From positions 124,394 to 188,393 of the forward strand of contig QUKC01000005.1 in the NCBI GenBank assembly GCA_003481005.1: a stretch of 64,000 bases of DNA, in the 5' to 3' direction. Positions 16,285-25,802 of the stretch are shown here, one piece after another. Both the position numbers and the translations under genes were made by a program. The DNA is from Firmicutes bacterium TM09-10. Its GTDB lineage: Bacteria; Bacillota; Clostridia; Lachnospirales; Lachnospiraceae. The notes beneath the pieces were generated by a model that was not told where the DNA came from, made no database searches, and saw nothing but the letters and a program-made list of their open reading frames with translations. The first letter of the stretch is position 1. Each line of letters opens with the position of its first letter.

Positions 16285-17244
16285 TCAGCGAACCATAATC
16301 TCATTGTATTTCATCATGATCTTCCCAACCGGATAATTTCCGATTTCCGGAACATTTGTCTGTCCTTCCAGATTTCTGACTATCATTTCCGGCACGCGCA
16401 CGCCGCAGGCCCATGCATGGGGATAACCACCGCCAAATCTCGGATTAACCTCGGAAATGTACCATTTTCCGTCGATTTCAAACAGATCGATATCGATAAT
16501 ACCGCGAAAGCCCATTTTCTTTACAAAATCTGTAATCAGGGCGAACAGCTTTTCCTCCTGGAAGGATTCCGCCTTATCGGTTTCTCCTGCACGCATTTTC
16601 AACTTTTTCTTAACGAAAATAGAAACCACTTCGCCGCTGAGCATGTCGATGTAGACGTCTGCACCGTATTCCTGTCCGTTCATGAACTCCTGAATCATCA
16701 GTCCGTCCTCACGGCTACAGAGAAATTCCACTGTCTCCTGATCCTGAGCCATATGAATGTCCAGACTCGCGCTTCCGCTTTCCGGCTTGACAAAAACCGG
16801 ATAGGTCAGCTCGCCGTTTTCCACCGCATGATAGAATTCCTTCCGATCCAGAAAGCAGCGTCCCGTCGCAAAGCCAAGTGCTTTGCAGGCTTCATACATC
16901 GCATATTTATGGAAGCAGATATCCACCTGCTTTGCGTCCGGCACGATGGGCACGGTTCCGACCTCCAGAAAACGCTCCTTATTGTCTGCAAGAAGAGACA
17001 GCTCCGGGTCGATCAGGGAAAGTACGCCCGTGATCTGTTTTTCCCGGCAGATCTCAAGAATTTTGTCCAGATAACCGGGCTCTGTGATCCTGGGCACCAG
17101 CACATATTCGTCCGCTTCATAAATGGCGGGTGCGTAGGGGCTGCAGTCCGTTGCGATTACCTTTCCTTTTCCGGCAAGGGCTTCTTTAAAATACTGCACG
17201 ACCTTGTCTCTCGTGCCGGCGCTTAAAATCAGGATATTGATCAT
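16285..17244 (-). CDS. ATP-grasp enzyme
   Basis: 319 residues: small N-terminal domain (MINILILSAGTRDKVVQYF, residues 1-90), ATP-grasp core with YPVFVKPESGSASLDI (about 140-155) and IQEFMNGQEYGADVYID, and the metal-binding end IIDIDLFEIDGKWYISEVNPRFGGGYPHA. It resembles the CarB-like/PylC-like ATP-grasp ligases. It should activate a carboxylate with ATP and join it to an amine or similar group. In a glycan operon this suggests attaching an amino acid or other acyl group to a sugar or its precursor. Substrate unknown. Flanked by PglA-like and PglC-like genes. Confidence 0.82.
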   Translation of the reverse strand: MINILILSAGTRDKVVQYFKEALAGKGKVIATDCSPYAPAIYEADEYVLVPRITEPGYLDKILEICREKQITGVLSLIDPELSLLADNKERFLEVGTVPIVPDAKQVDICFHKYAMYEACKALGFATGRCFLDRKEFYHAVENGELTYPVFVKPESGSASLDIHMAQDQETVEFLCSREDGLMIQEFMNGQEYGADVYIDMLSGEVVSIFVKKKLKMRAGETDKAESFQEEKLFALITDFVKKMGFRGIIDIDLFEIDGKWYISEVNPRFGGGYPHAWACGVRVPEMIVRNLEGQTNVPEIGNYPVGKIMMKYNEIMVR

Positions 17245-17282
17245 ACGAATCCTCTTTCCGAGCAGATTATGCTCTGTCTTCT

Positions 17283-17924
17283 TCAGGCCTCCAGCCTTCC
17301 GGTTCTGTCAAGCCGCTCCTGCCTGATCCTGGCAAAATTGCCCTCCGCCTGGCTGGTATCCTCTGCGACGTCCGAGCGGTCGAAGACTACCTTGACGGTC
17401 AAAAATAAAACCTTCAAATCCATTTGGAAGGAAAGTCCCTTTACATACTCCACGTCCTTCGCAAGCCGTCTGTCCCAGTCCAGAAAATTTCGTCCCGACA
17501 CCTGTGCAAGACCTGTCAGGCCGGGACGCACTGTATGGCGCAGAGCCTCTGTTTCCGTATAATACGGCAGATACGAAACCAGGAGCGGACGCGGACCGAT
17601 AAAGCTCATGTCCCCTTTTAAAATGTTGAAAAACTCCGGCAGCTCGTCCAGACTCGTTGCCCGCAGAAGCTTTCCGAATTTGGTAAGCCTGTCCTTATCC
17701 GGCAGAAGATTTCCCTCTGCGTCGCGTTTGTCCGTCATCGTGCGGAATTTATACATTGTGAAAATTTTCTCATGCAGTCCCGGGCGCTCCTGCTGAAAGA
17801 AAATCGGACTGCCCAGCTTGCTGCGCACCAGAATACACAGCACCAGAAGAAGTGGGCTCAGCACTATGAGGATCGTCAGCGACAGCAGGATATCCAGCAG
17901 CCGTTTCATATACTTTGCATACAT
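17283..17924 (-). CDS. initiating phosphoglycosyl transferase (PglC-like)
   Basis: 213 residues, the minimal monotopic form. Re-entrant hydrophobic helix at residues 7-30 (LLDILLSLTILIVLSPLLLVL), then GSPIFFQQERPGLHEK, YKFRTM, LRATSLDELPEFFNILKGDMSFIGPRPLL and RHTVRPGLTGLAQVSGR. The DE pair in TSLDELP is the catalytic dyad of this superfamily. It transfers a sugar phosphate (likely 2,4-diacetamido-trideoxy hexose or GalNAc-type) from UDP to undecaprenyl phosphate at the inner membrane face, starting the glycan. 10 bp downstream of the PglE-like gene. Confidence 0.92.
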   Translation of the reverse strand: MYAKYMKRLLDILLSLTILIVLSPLLLVLCILVRSKLGSPIFFQQERPGLHEKIFTMYKFRTMTDKRDAEGNLLPDKDRLTKFGKLLRATSLDELPEFFNILKGDMSFIGPRPLLVSYLPYYTETEALRHTVRPGLTGLAQVSGRNFLDWDRRLAKDVEYVKGLSFQMDLKVLFLTVKVVFDRSDVAEDTSQAEGNFARIRQERLDRTGRLEA

Positions 17925-17933
17925 ATTCTTTTC

Positions 17934-19064
17934 CTATTTTTCAAATACCTTACGGATAAGGGAGATAATCAGCTTCATATCCTCCGGTGTATTTTTGATA
18001 TCGCTGGGCAGGCAGACACCGCGATTGAAAATATCCTCCGAAACGCTCCTGCCTTCCTTAACCTGAATGAAATCGCAGTCTGCAAAAACAGGCTGTAAAT
18101 GCATCGGCTTCCAGATCGGGCGCGTCTCGATATTGTACTCTGCCAGGGCATCCATCACCTGATCGGGCGTCACGCTGCAGTCCGGTGCGATCGTCATGCA
18201 GGACAACCAGTTGTTTGCGTCTCCGTCTGGATTCATCGGATTCATCGTGATCGCTTCGATATCCGCAAACGCCTCTTTATACTGTCTGTAAATCTCATTT
18301 TTCCGGGCTTTATGCTCTTCCAGATGCAACAGCTGTCCTCTTCCGATTCCGGCTACCACGTTAGACATCCGGTAGTTATAGCCAATGGTGGAATGCTGAT
18401 AATAACGGGCGGGATCCCTTGCCTGAGTCGCCAGAAAGCGGGCACGCTTAATCTTTGCTTCGTCGCTGCACAGCAGCATACCGCCGCCGGAGGAGGTGAT
18501 GATTTTGTTGCCGTTAAAAGAAAGAATGCCATAATCTCCAAAGGTTCCAAGCTTCTGCCCTTTAAAGGAGCTTCCCAGCGCTTCCGCAGCATCCTCGATC
18601 AGCGGAACCTGATGCTTTTTGCAGATATCGCGGATGCGGTCGATCTTAGAAGGTGTTCCGTACAGATGCACAGCGATGACAGCTGCCGGATGCGGATATT
18701 TTTCAAAGGCTTTTTCCAAAGCGACAGGATCCATATTCCAGGTGTCGGGTTCTGAATCGATAAAGACAGGCTTTGCCTTTTCATAGCAGGCAGGATTTAC
18801 GCTTGCAGCAAACGTCAGGGACTGTGCAAACACAACATCCCCTTCTTTTACGCCCGCCAGGATCACTGCCAGATGGATCGCTGCGGTTCCTGCAGACAGA
18901 GCCGCCGCATAACCGCCGCCAATATAGTCTCCCATCTCCTTTTCAAAGGCATCCACGTTGGGACCAAGGGGTGCTACCCAGTTCGTATCAAATGCACTCT
19001 GTACAAAGGCCTGCTCTTCTCCGTGCATTGTGGGGGAGGACAGATAAATCCGTTTTCTTTCCAT
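17934..19064 (-). CDS. PLP aminotransferase, PglE-like (UDP-4-amino-4,6-dideoxy-GlcNAc forming)
   Basis: 376 residues, DegT/DnrJ/EryC1 family. IYLSSPTMHGEEQAFV opening, SAGTAAIHLAV substrate-binding loop, IEDAAEALGSSFKGQKLGTFGDYG, and the Schiff-base Lys in FNGNKIITSSGGGML (residue about 182). The sequence follows PglE/LegC-type enzymes that transfer an amino group to UDP-4-keto-6-deoxy-GlcNAc made by PglF. Cytoplasmic; PLP and glutamate dependent. It sits in the pglF-VOC-pglE-pglC order. Confidence 0.9.
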   Translation of the reverse strand: MERKRIYLSSPTMHGEEQAFVQSAFDTNWVAPLGPNVDAFEKEMGDYIGGGYAAALSAGTAAIHLAVILAGVKEGDVVFAQSLTFAASVNPACYEKAKPVFIDSEPDTWNMDPVALEKAFEKYPHPAAVIAVHLYGTPSKIDRIRDICKKHQVPLIEDAAEALGSSFKGQKLGTFGDYGILSFNGNKIITSSGGGMLLCSDEAKIKRARFLATQARDPARYYQHSTIGYNYRMSNVVAGIGRGQLLHLEEHKARKNEIYRQYKEAFADIEAITMNPMNPDGDANNWLSCMTIAPDCSVTPDQVMDALAEYNIETRPIWKPMHLQPVFADCDFIQVKEGRSVSEDIFNRGVCLPSDIKNTPEDMKLIISLIRKVFEK

Positions 19065-19090
19065 CTCGTTACCTCTTTCTTATTTCAGGC

Positions 19091-19483
19091 TTATTTTTCT
19101 TCCAAAAGCTCCAGCATACCCGCCGCCGGGTGCATGAGAAATACTACTCTGCGTCCGCCGATGGCCGGAGCAGGCGTTGGTTCATCGATTCGAATGTAGC
19201 CGTTTCCTTCCAGCTCTGCCAGCTCTTTTTCAAAATTCTCTGCTTCGTAGCAAAGATGATAGGGTGCATTTTTGTAGGTCCTGATCAGCCCGGAAACCAC
19301 GGAATCCGGCGCATAGGGGCTCACCAGCTCGATCCGGTAGCCGTCCTTTTGCAAAAACAGGATGTCCACCTTGCGGATTTCGTCATGCGTCCATTCGCCC
19401 TCTGCAATATATCCAAGCGCTTCAAATGCCGCCTGTGCTTTCGGACCTTTTTTGACCAGATACCCAATATGATGTATGTTCAT
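19091..19483 (-). CDS. VOC-superfamily protein in the bacillosamine gene block
   Basis: 130 residues: MNIHHIGYLVKKGPKAQAAFEALGY, then APYHLCYEAENFE and AGMLELLEE. His4/5, the mid-chain His and Glu near residue 126 match the metal-binding pattern of glyoxalase/methylmalonyl-CoA-epimerase-type VOC enzymes. Its start overlaps nothing, but its stop overlaps the pglF-like gene by 4 bp, so translation is coupled. Position is where an acetyltransferase (PglD) would sit in Campylobacter. Function not known; epimerase or isomerase activity on a sugar or acyl group is possible. Confidence 0.78.
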   Translation of the reverse strand: MNIHHIGYLVKKGPKAQAAFEALGYIAEGEWTHDEIRKVDILFLQKDGYRIELVSPYAPDSVVSGLIRTYKNAPYHLCYEAENFEKELAELEGNGYIRIDEPTPAPAIGGRRVVFLMHPAAGMLELLEEK

Positions 19484-21357
19484 CGCTTCTCCTGATAATG
19501 ATACGTCGGCACGACCTCATGAATCAACGGCCGGATATCTTTATTTTCTTCTTTAGATGCCTCTTCCAGCTGCTTTAACTGCTGAAAGAACAGCCGCTCG
19601 TCCAGCTCGATCGGTCTGCCGATATGAATCAGCTTATTGTCCGTATCCTGCAGTCCTTCTTCCTTCATCAGAAGCTCTTCATAAAGCTTCTCTCCCGGGC
19701 GCAGACCGGTAAAGACGATTTTGATATCTTCACCGACACGATAACCGGACAGACGAATCAGGTTCTTTGCAAGATCCAGGATTTTGACCGGCTCGCCCAT
19801 ATCCAGAACGAAAATTTCTCCGCCCTTTGCATAGGCGCCCGCCTGCAGCACCAAAGACACTGCCTCCGGAATGGTCATGAAATACCGGATGATGTCGGGA
19901 TGCGTAACTGTTACCGGACCTCCTGCCGCAATCTGTTTTTTAAACAGCGGAATAACACTTCCGTTGGAGCCGAGCACGTTGCCGAAACGAACTGCTACAA
20001 ACTCCGTCTCATAATGGCGGTTGAACGTCTGCACGATCATCTCGCAGATTCGCTTGCTCGCACCCATGATATTCGTCGGGTTCACCGCCTTGTCTGTCGA
20101 AATCATAACGAATTTTTTCGTGTGGTTCTGCGCCGCCGCCATAGCGGTTTTCCAGGTGCCGAATACATTGTTTTTGACCGCCTCGTTGGGGCTGTCCTCC
20201 ATCAGCGGCACATGCTTATGGGCTGCTGCATGGTACACGATATCGGGATGATACGTTTCAAACACATAGTTGATCCGGCTCGTGTTGCGCACGCTGCCGA
20301 TCAGAACCACCAGATTCAGCTCCGGATACTTTTCCTTCAATTCCTGCTGCAGGTCGTAAGCATTGTTTTCATAAATATCAAACACGATCAGCTGCGCAGG
20401 CTTATGGCCGGCAATCTGACGGCACAGCTCGCTTCCGATGGAACCGCCGCCGCCTGTAACGAGCACAACCTTATTCTGCACATATCCCAGAATGGAATCG
20501 ATATCCACGCGGATCGGTTCCCTGCCCAGCAGGTCTTCGACCTCGACGTCCCGCAGCTTGCTGACGTTGACTTCGCCGTTTACGAGCTGATACAGTCCGG
20601 GAAGGCTGCGCAGCTTGCAGTTTGTCTCTTTACAGATTTCCAGGATATCCTTAATCTGCGCCGGAGACGCAGAGGGGATCGCCAGGAAAATTTCATCAAT
20701 ATCGTATAAATCTGCGGACTCTATGATCTTGTCGCGGCCTCCGACCACCTTGATGCCCTGAATGAAGCGTCCCCATTTATTTTTATCGTCATCGATAATA
20801 CAACGGATCACCATTGTAGAGAAGTTGCTGGAAACGATTTCTTTGATGATCGTATTGCCCGCCTCGCCGGCACCGATGATCATGACAGAAATGCTGTTTT
20901 TGCGGTTCTGCAGCTTGTGCTTGCGGCTGCGGAAAAAACGGTAGGAAAAACGGCTGGCAAACAAAAAGGTCAGCAGGAAGAAGAAATACAGAAAATAATA
21001 GCTGTCCGGAACTGCTTTTCCCTCCATTCGGAACAGGTTAATCCCTGCGCCGTTGACCGCACTCGTCACAAGACATGCCATCACAAGGTTTTGAAGCTCT
21101 GTCTCGCCTGCAAATGCCCACAGGCTGTGATAGAGACGGAACAGATAAAATACGAACAGTGCGATAACAATCCCGATGGGCAAAAAGTGGCGGATCGGCA
21201 GCAAAAACGCTGCCGGTACTGTACTCACGTCAAAATCATACCGGATCAGGATCGCCAGATAGCTGGCGGCGATTACACTGATAATATCGTATACAATTAA
21301 CGCTGTCCTGCGATAAAACAGCTGATAATTAAAGGGTTTTTTCTTTTTGCCTTGCAT
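19480..21357 (-). CDS. membrane-bound UDP-GlcNAc 4,6-dehydratase (PglF-like)
   Basis: 625 residues from the ATG at 21357 (AGGAAG 6 nt upstream); an ATG 15 bp earlier is possible. Four N-terminal membrane helices (residues about 15-140), a CoA/NAD-binding-like segment MIIGAGEAGNTII, then the SDR catalytic domain with TGGGGSIGSELCRQI, HAAAHKHVPLMEDSPNEA, MISTDKAVNPTNIMGASKR, RFGNVLGSNGSVIPLF and GLRPGEKLYEELL. This retains C5 configuration and gives UDP-4-keto-6-deoxy-GlcNAc, the substrate of the PglE-like transaminase two genes downstream. It is not the soluble inverting PseB form. Confidence 0.9.
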   Translation of the reverse strand: MQGKKKKPFNYQLFYRRTALIVYDIISVIAASYLAILIRYDFDVSTVPAAFLLPIRHFLPIGIVIALFVFYLFRLYHSLWAFAGETELQNLVMACLVTSAVNGAGINLFRMEGKAVPDSYYFLYFFFLLTFLFASRFSYRFFRSRKHKLQNRKNSISVMIIGAGEAGNTIIKEIVSSNFSTMVIRCIIDDDKNKWGRFIQGIKVVGGRDKIIESADLYDIDEIFLAIPSASPAQIKDILEICKETNCKLRSLPGLYQLVNGEVNVSKLRDVEVEDLLGREPIRVDIDSILGYVQNKVVLVTGGGGSIGSELCRQIAGHKPAQLIVFDIYENNAYDLQQELKEKYPELNLVVLIGSVRNTSRINYVFETYHPDIVYHAAAHKHVPLMEDSPNEAVKNNVFGTWKTAMAAAQNHTKKFVMISTDKAVNPTNIMGASKRICEMIVQTFNRHYETEFVAVRFGNVLGSNGSVIPLFKKQIAAGGPVTVTHPDIIRYFMTIPEAVSLVLQAGAYAKGGEIFVLDMGEPVKILDLAKNLIRLSGYRVGEDIKIVFTGLRPGEKLYEELLMKEEGLQDTDNKLIHIGRPIELDERLFFQQLKQLEEASKEENKDIRPLIHEVVPTYHYQEKR

Positions 21358-21388
21358 TTCTTTCTTCCTCATTTATCGTGATATCCCG

Positions 21389-23944
21389 TCAGGCGGCATG
21401 TCTGCGGGGGCAAAAGCTCATCAGGGGTGCAAGCAGCGCCATCGCGGAAAATCCGAGCGGATTGCAGGGATGGAACAGCCATTCCACCAGCCCCGCGACG
21501 CAAAAGCCGAGCATGACAGCCAGCGGCAGTACAGCATATGCGTCCTCCCGAATCTTTTTAATCGCATATGCAAACATCAGGCAGATGCTTCCTGCCCCGA
21601 AGCACAGGAAGTAAATGCCGACGATCAGTCCGTGATCATGGATGACCTGCAGATAGGTGTTATGGGCATGGACGCTAATGGAGCCGTCCGGCAGCAAAAC
21701 GCCCATTTCCGTATGTCCCGTCGCATTCCAGTTGTCCATATACGACCGGAAAATTTCCAGACGTCCGTTGGAGAAATCCTCTGCGTCCGACATGCCTGCC
21801 TCATCCTGCGCAGACGCTACCAGTACGTCATTTTTTACAGAAGGCTTACCGGTCACTGCATTGCAGAAAAGCTCTGTCTGTTCCGTCAGCTTAGAAGCAT
21901 CCGAAAGGAGCTTATTTTCTATGACATATTTGAAATAGGAGACCGACATATAGGCGTCAGAATCCTTCGGATCGTCCTTGTGAATCGCGGATGCGGAATC
22001 CTCGATCTCATACAGATACGGATCGTTATAGAGTGCCGGAAGCAGCCGGATGCCGGAATAGGTCATCGGCAGACAGATCACAAACGCCGCAATCATATAG
22101 ACAAGCGCCCGGAAAATTTCCCGGATTTTCTGTCTGTATACAAACACCGGCACAAAAATCAGCAGCACTGCGGTCATTACCAGCACCGCCAAATAGCCGG
22201 TTCTCGACAGCGTTAAAAACAGCAGCGAAACTGCGATTCCGTACAGCAAAAACGTTCCCCACAAATCCGCGGGGCAGCTGTTTTTCGCATCCTTTTTGCG
22301 GAGCGGCTTATGCTTCATCCCTTTGGCATTTTTTGTGCTGTTTTGGGGCATGCCCTCCGACAGTTTGACGAACAGCCGCACCGTCAGCACACAGAGCACC
22401 AACGTCAGATAAGTTGCTGTAATCGTTACAGTGTGAAAAACAAAATTATATCTCGAATACACCCACGCGCGGAACGGTCTTCTCGCAAATGCGAACACGA
22501 CTGCCAGTGCAAAGTTTAACATCACGCCATTGCAGAAGTTATTCAACAGGTGTTTCTTTTTGTTCCAGCCCAGATAAAAAACATAGTAAAGTGCAAATAC
22601 GACCGCCAGATAAATCGGCCAGAGGCGCGTATTTCTGAAAATCACCAAAAGCGCCATAAATCCAAACAGCACTGCCGTATAGACGCGGTTGACACTGCCC
22701 TCGACCAGCTTTTTGGCGCGGATTCGTGCTGCCAGCTCTGCCAGAATCAGAACGAAGAAAAAGACGATCAGCCCTTCCAGAAAAATCTGTTTGCCAAGCA
22801 GTTCGTTGGTCTGCAGGGCTTCCTTCTGCGTCAGCGACTGCACTACATACCAGATTCCACCGGCGATCAGGCCGATCAGTGCCCGCCGTCCGCCCTTTTT
22901 GGAAAACAGAACTGCAGGAGATACCATCGTCAGAATCAGAAACGCCGCCCACGAAAGTACTTCCCGATACGCGAGATTCTGTTGGTTTTGGTACAGCGCG
23001 TTCATATAATGAATGCCGCCCAGCAAAACACCGGCAAACGCCGCTGCCTGCAGCCAGTCCATCCCCTGCTCTGTCAGCATTTCTTCAAACGGTGGATGGT
23101 ATTTGCTGCCACGCCGCGAAAAAAGCACCCAGGCAGAAAATGCAAAAAACAGACCGATTCCAAGTCCGTACACGATCAGGTCGTCCGGTTTGCCTCCAAA
23201 TGCTCTGCGCCCATAGACCTCCCAGAGCAAAACTGCCGTGCCCACAGTAATCAAAGGTCCGGCTGTCACCCAGTGGACAAAGCGCCATGTGATTTTATTG
23301 TTGAGTTTTGGCTGTTTCGGACTAAGATATACCGCAGCAAGGATAAAAGCTGCCGCTACAACGCACAGTATTGTCTTTAAAATCGTCATCACTGCCGCAG
23401 ACGGCTTGTCGGTGTAGACCAGACGCATGACAATATTCTGTGTCTCCATCTGAGTCGAAGTGCTGTCTGCGAGGACATAATAGCTGCCAAAGCAGGTCAG
23501 CCCCGTTTCCCCTGTATTTTCATAAGAAAGCTCCAGCGGCTCCGACTTACCCTGCAGCTGCCAGACATAAGCCGTCCCCCTCGTCGTATCGATTCCCAGC
23601 GGAATCCGCACAAAGCCGGGCACTTCGTCCGCTTTGAGTTCAAAATCCCGGTTAATCAGCATTTCGTTATTTTCATCGTAAACGAGCAGATGATAATACT
23701 CCCCGGCAGATTTTGGAGATGTCACATACAGCTCCAGATAACGCAGATAATCGCCCTCTGCAATCAGCACCTGCTGAACCTGCTGATCCTCCCGCACCTC
23801 CACGGTTCCCACGGGATTTTCTGCACCCGCCAGAAGCCTGTCTTTTTCCAGCAGTTTTCCCGGTCCCAGCAAAAAAAGAACCGCTGCCAGATAAAACAGA
23901 ACGATATAAATAATTGCCTGATATGCTTTAATCTTTCGATTCAT
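21389..23944 (-). CDS. O-antigen-ligase-like (WaaL) membrane protein with N-terminal exoplasmic domain
   Basis: 851 residues from the ATG at 23944. One N-terminal helix (about 8-30), then a beta-rich outside domain of about 150 residues (YLRYLELYVTS ... FVRIPLGID ... AYVWQLQGKS), followed by about a dozen helices and the Wzy_C/WaaL signature SVHAHNTYLQVIHDHGL near residue 760, whose His-Asn-x-x-L is typical of ligases. It likely moves the lipid-linked glycan onto a cell-surface acceptor (protein or another glycan). The beta domain resembles that of the 26756-29320 protein. Its start overlaps the upstream gene's end by 17 bp. Confidence 0.82.
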   Translation of the reverse strand: MNRKIKAYQAIIYIVLFYLAAVLFLLGPGKLLEKDRLLAGAENPVGTVEVREDQQVQQVLIAEGDYLRYLELYVTSPKSAGEYYHLLVYDENNEMLINRDFELKADEVPGFVRIPLGIDTTRGTAYVWQLQGKSEPLELSYENTGETGLTCFGSYYVLADSTSTQMETQNIVMRLVYTDKPSAAVMTILKTILCVVAAAFILAAVYLSPKQPKLNNKITWRFVHWVTAGPLITVGTAVLLWEVYGRRAFGGKPDDLIVYGLGIGLFFAFSAWVLFSRRGSKYHPPFEEMLTEQGMDWLQAAAFAGVLLGGIHYMNALYQNQQNLAYREVLSWAAFLILTMVSPAVLFSKKGGRRALIGLIAGGIWYVVQSLTQKEALQTNELLGKQIFLEGLIVFFFVLILAELAARIRAKKLVEGSVNRVYTAVLFGFMALLVIFRNTRLWPIYLAVVFALYYVFYLGWNKKKHLLNNFCNGVMLNFALAVVFAFARRPFRAWVYSRYNFVFHTVTITATYLTLVLCVLTVRLFVKLSEGMPQNSTKNAKGMKHKPLRKKDAKNSCPADLWGTFLLYGIAVSLLFLTLSRTGYLAVLVMTAVLLIFVPVFVYRQKIREIFRALVYMIAAFVICLPMTYSGIRLLPALYNDPYLYEIEDSASAIHKDDPKDSDAYMSVSYFKYVIENKLLSDASKLTEQTELFCNAVTGKPSVKNDVLVASAQDEAGMSDAEDFSNGRLEIFRSYMDNWNATGHTEMGVLLPDGSISVHAHNTYLQVIHDHGLIVGIYFLCFGAGSICLMFAYAIKKIREDAYAVLPLAVMLGFCVAGLVEWLFHPCNPLGFSAMALLAPLMSFCPRRHAA

Positions 23945-25802
23945 GAAAAGCCTTTCCGAAAAGGGAACCATCCGGCAGATTTCCGGCAGCCTGTTTTTCT
24001 GCTTTTACGCAGAATTTCCCACTTTTTCCATTATCTTTAGAAGTATAACACACTCCGACACAGATTGACAAGTAAAGGGGAAGGGCGAACCAGAAAATCA
24101 GGACGTAACGTACCAGATAGGTCGGCCCTAACAACACCGTCAGAAGATTCAGGCAGACCGGTGAAAATACCGCCGCCTTCCTCCAGTTTCCGGACGCGAT
24201 CAAAAACAGTGTGCCGAGCACGTAACACCAGCACAGCGCTCCCGGCGAAAAGGGAAGGGAAACGACCGGTATTTTGTGCACTGTATCCGTCCAGGAAAGG
24301 ATTTCATACCTATGCTCCAGCCACGGCAGTTTGGAATCCCGCCGTCCGGGTCCTTCCGTTTCACAGGAAAAATAAGAGCTGCTTTCGTAGCATCTTGTGC
24401 CATTGTATACATCAATATCCGCGCCCGGATACCAGAAGCCATAGGAGGTCAAAAGCCAGGCGTTTAAGTACGTTGCCGGTGCTTTTATCCCGATCCTTGT
24501 CCACAGCTTTGCATATTTTGCAGGATCCTTTTTAAAATTTTCCGTTGCAAATCCCGCCTTTACCAGATCGGAAAGCTTCGGCTGATACAATGCCAGGGAT
24601 TCCTCCGGTAAAATTTCAAACAGCGTTTCCTGATCTTCCTCTGAAAACAGCTCCGGGCTGTAGTTCCACGTCCGCGCAAGCTGCTGAATCGGCACGGTCA
24701 GGCTTTCCATCGCATTCGTGCTCTCCGGCTTCAGGACAATGTTTAAGCCACTCTGTAAAAGAACATACGCCCCCAAAACAACGCCTGCCAAAAGCACTGC
24801 CTTTTTCCGGCTGCTTTTCTGTACCAGAAAAAACAAGATCGGTAGAAACAATACAAGGACGATCACTCCATTGCTGCGGAAAACTGCCATGACCAGCAGA
24901 GCGAATGCGAGTGCCGGAAGGGATGCGGTGCTTAAGGGAAAATGACCGGCTTTGGGCATTTCGGTGTCTGCTACAGCTTTTGACCGAGCGACGCTGGCTG
25001 TCGATGATACCACGTCCGCGTGCGCAACAGCAACTTCAGCTTCTCCCCTCCTGCTGCATCCGCCACGCTGCATCCTGCACAGCAGCACCAGCACAGCCAG
25101 CATTCCCGCCGTATACGGCATGTCCTTGCTCGTGCACAGCACATACATCGGGATGACCGGGAACAGTCCGTAGAACAACAGCCCGCAGACTCGTCCTGCC
25201 CTGGTCCGAAGCTGCTGTATGGTCCAGCCAAGCAGCATCGCCATTATCGCCATTTGTGCAAGCACATAAACGCCGATCCCGATATTATAGCTGCCCGTCA
25301 GCTTCTGAATGCCGCTTACCGTTTTTCCAAGCATCAGTACATGTAAAAGGGGATGCCTTGTCACATACTGTCCGGTCAGCACCTCCTGCAGCTCGTCCGT
25401 CGCATCATAGGCAAAAAAGCCTGGATAGACCGCAAGGAATACCGGCAGCCAGCATAGGAACAGGATGATGGCATAGCGGAGGATCGGACTTTGGAACAGC
25501 TTCTTCCAGCCCCGCTGCAGTTGCTGCCCGGCATCCGGCGCTTTTTTGTTGCTGTGCGATACCTGCCTATCGCCTGACGCCTCTATGCCGGTCAGCTTCT
25601 CCACCACCAGATAAAACACCGGTGTCAGCACACAGGCCGTCAGAAATGGGATCAGCCAGCTGTACAAATCCGTTACTGCTACGTTTCCGTTTCGATCCAG
25701 CTGACTGCCCCAGTTTGCGCCAAATCCGCAAAAGAAAGCCCCTGCTGCGCTGCAAATAAGCGTGCGATATTTAATTTTCCGATTCCTCTTCTTCTCCACC
25801 AA
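23928..25802 (-). CDS. large multi-pass membrane protein (DUF6020-like)
   Basis: 624 residues from a TTG start at 25802 (GGGAG 4 nt upstream; a GTG follows immediately). It has about 14 hydrophobic segments. The outward loop after the first domain reads YPGFFAYDATDELQEVLTGQYVTRHPLLHVL, which I associate with DUF6020 proteins of Gram-positive glycan loci; this is a resemblance, not a search. An unusual polar insertion, roughly residues 250-290 (GEAEVAVAHADVVSS, SKAVADTEMPKAG), interrupts the helices and looks cytoplasmic. It probably handles lipid-linked sugars, but its activity is unknown. Overlaps both neighbours. Confidence 0.6.
   Translation of the reverse strand: MVEKKRNRKIKYRTLICSAAGAFFCGFGANWGSQLDRNGNVAVTDLYSWLIPFLTACVLTPVFYLVVEKLTGIEASGDRQVSHSNKKAPDAGQQLQRGWKKLFQSPILRYAIILFLCWLPVFLAVYPGFFAYDATDELQEVLTGQYVTRHPLLHVLMLGKTVSGIQKLTGSYNIGIGVYVLAQMAIMAMLLGWTIQQLRTRAGRVCGLLFYGLFPVIPMYVLCTSKDMPYTAGMLAVLVLLCRMQRGGCSRRGEAEVAVAHADVVSSTASVARSKAVADTEMPKAGHFPLSTASLPALAFALLVMAVFRSNGVIVLVLFLPILFFLVQKSSRKKAVLLAGVVLGAYVLLQSGLNIVLKPESTNAMESLTVPIQQLARTWNYSPELFSEEDQETLFEILPEESLALYQPKLSDLVKAGFATENFKKDPAKYAKLWTRIGIKAPATYLNAWLLTSYGFWYPGADIDVYNGTRCYESSSYFSCETEGPGRRDSKLPWLEHRYEILSWTDTVHKIPVVSLPFSPGALCWCYVLGTLFLIASGNWRKAAVFSPVCLNLLTVLLGPTYLVRYVLIFWFALPLYLSICVGVCYTSKDNGKSGKFCVKAEKQAAGNLPDGSLFGKAFHESKD

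Noticed and set aside
19624..20709. 361-codon plus-strand open frame
   Set aside because: Fully antisense to the PglF-like gene, whose motifs are clear. The translation has no family features and lacks an RBS.
19480..21357. PseB assignment for the PglF-like gene
   Set aside because: Four N-terminal membrane helices and the long CapD/PglF layout differ from the soluble inverting PseB.
21347..22216. 289-codon plus-strand open frame opposite the WaaL-like gene
   Set aside because: Antisense shadow, very rich in Arg/His/Gln as expected from reverse-strand reading; no RBS.
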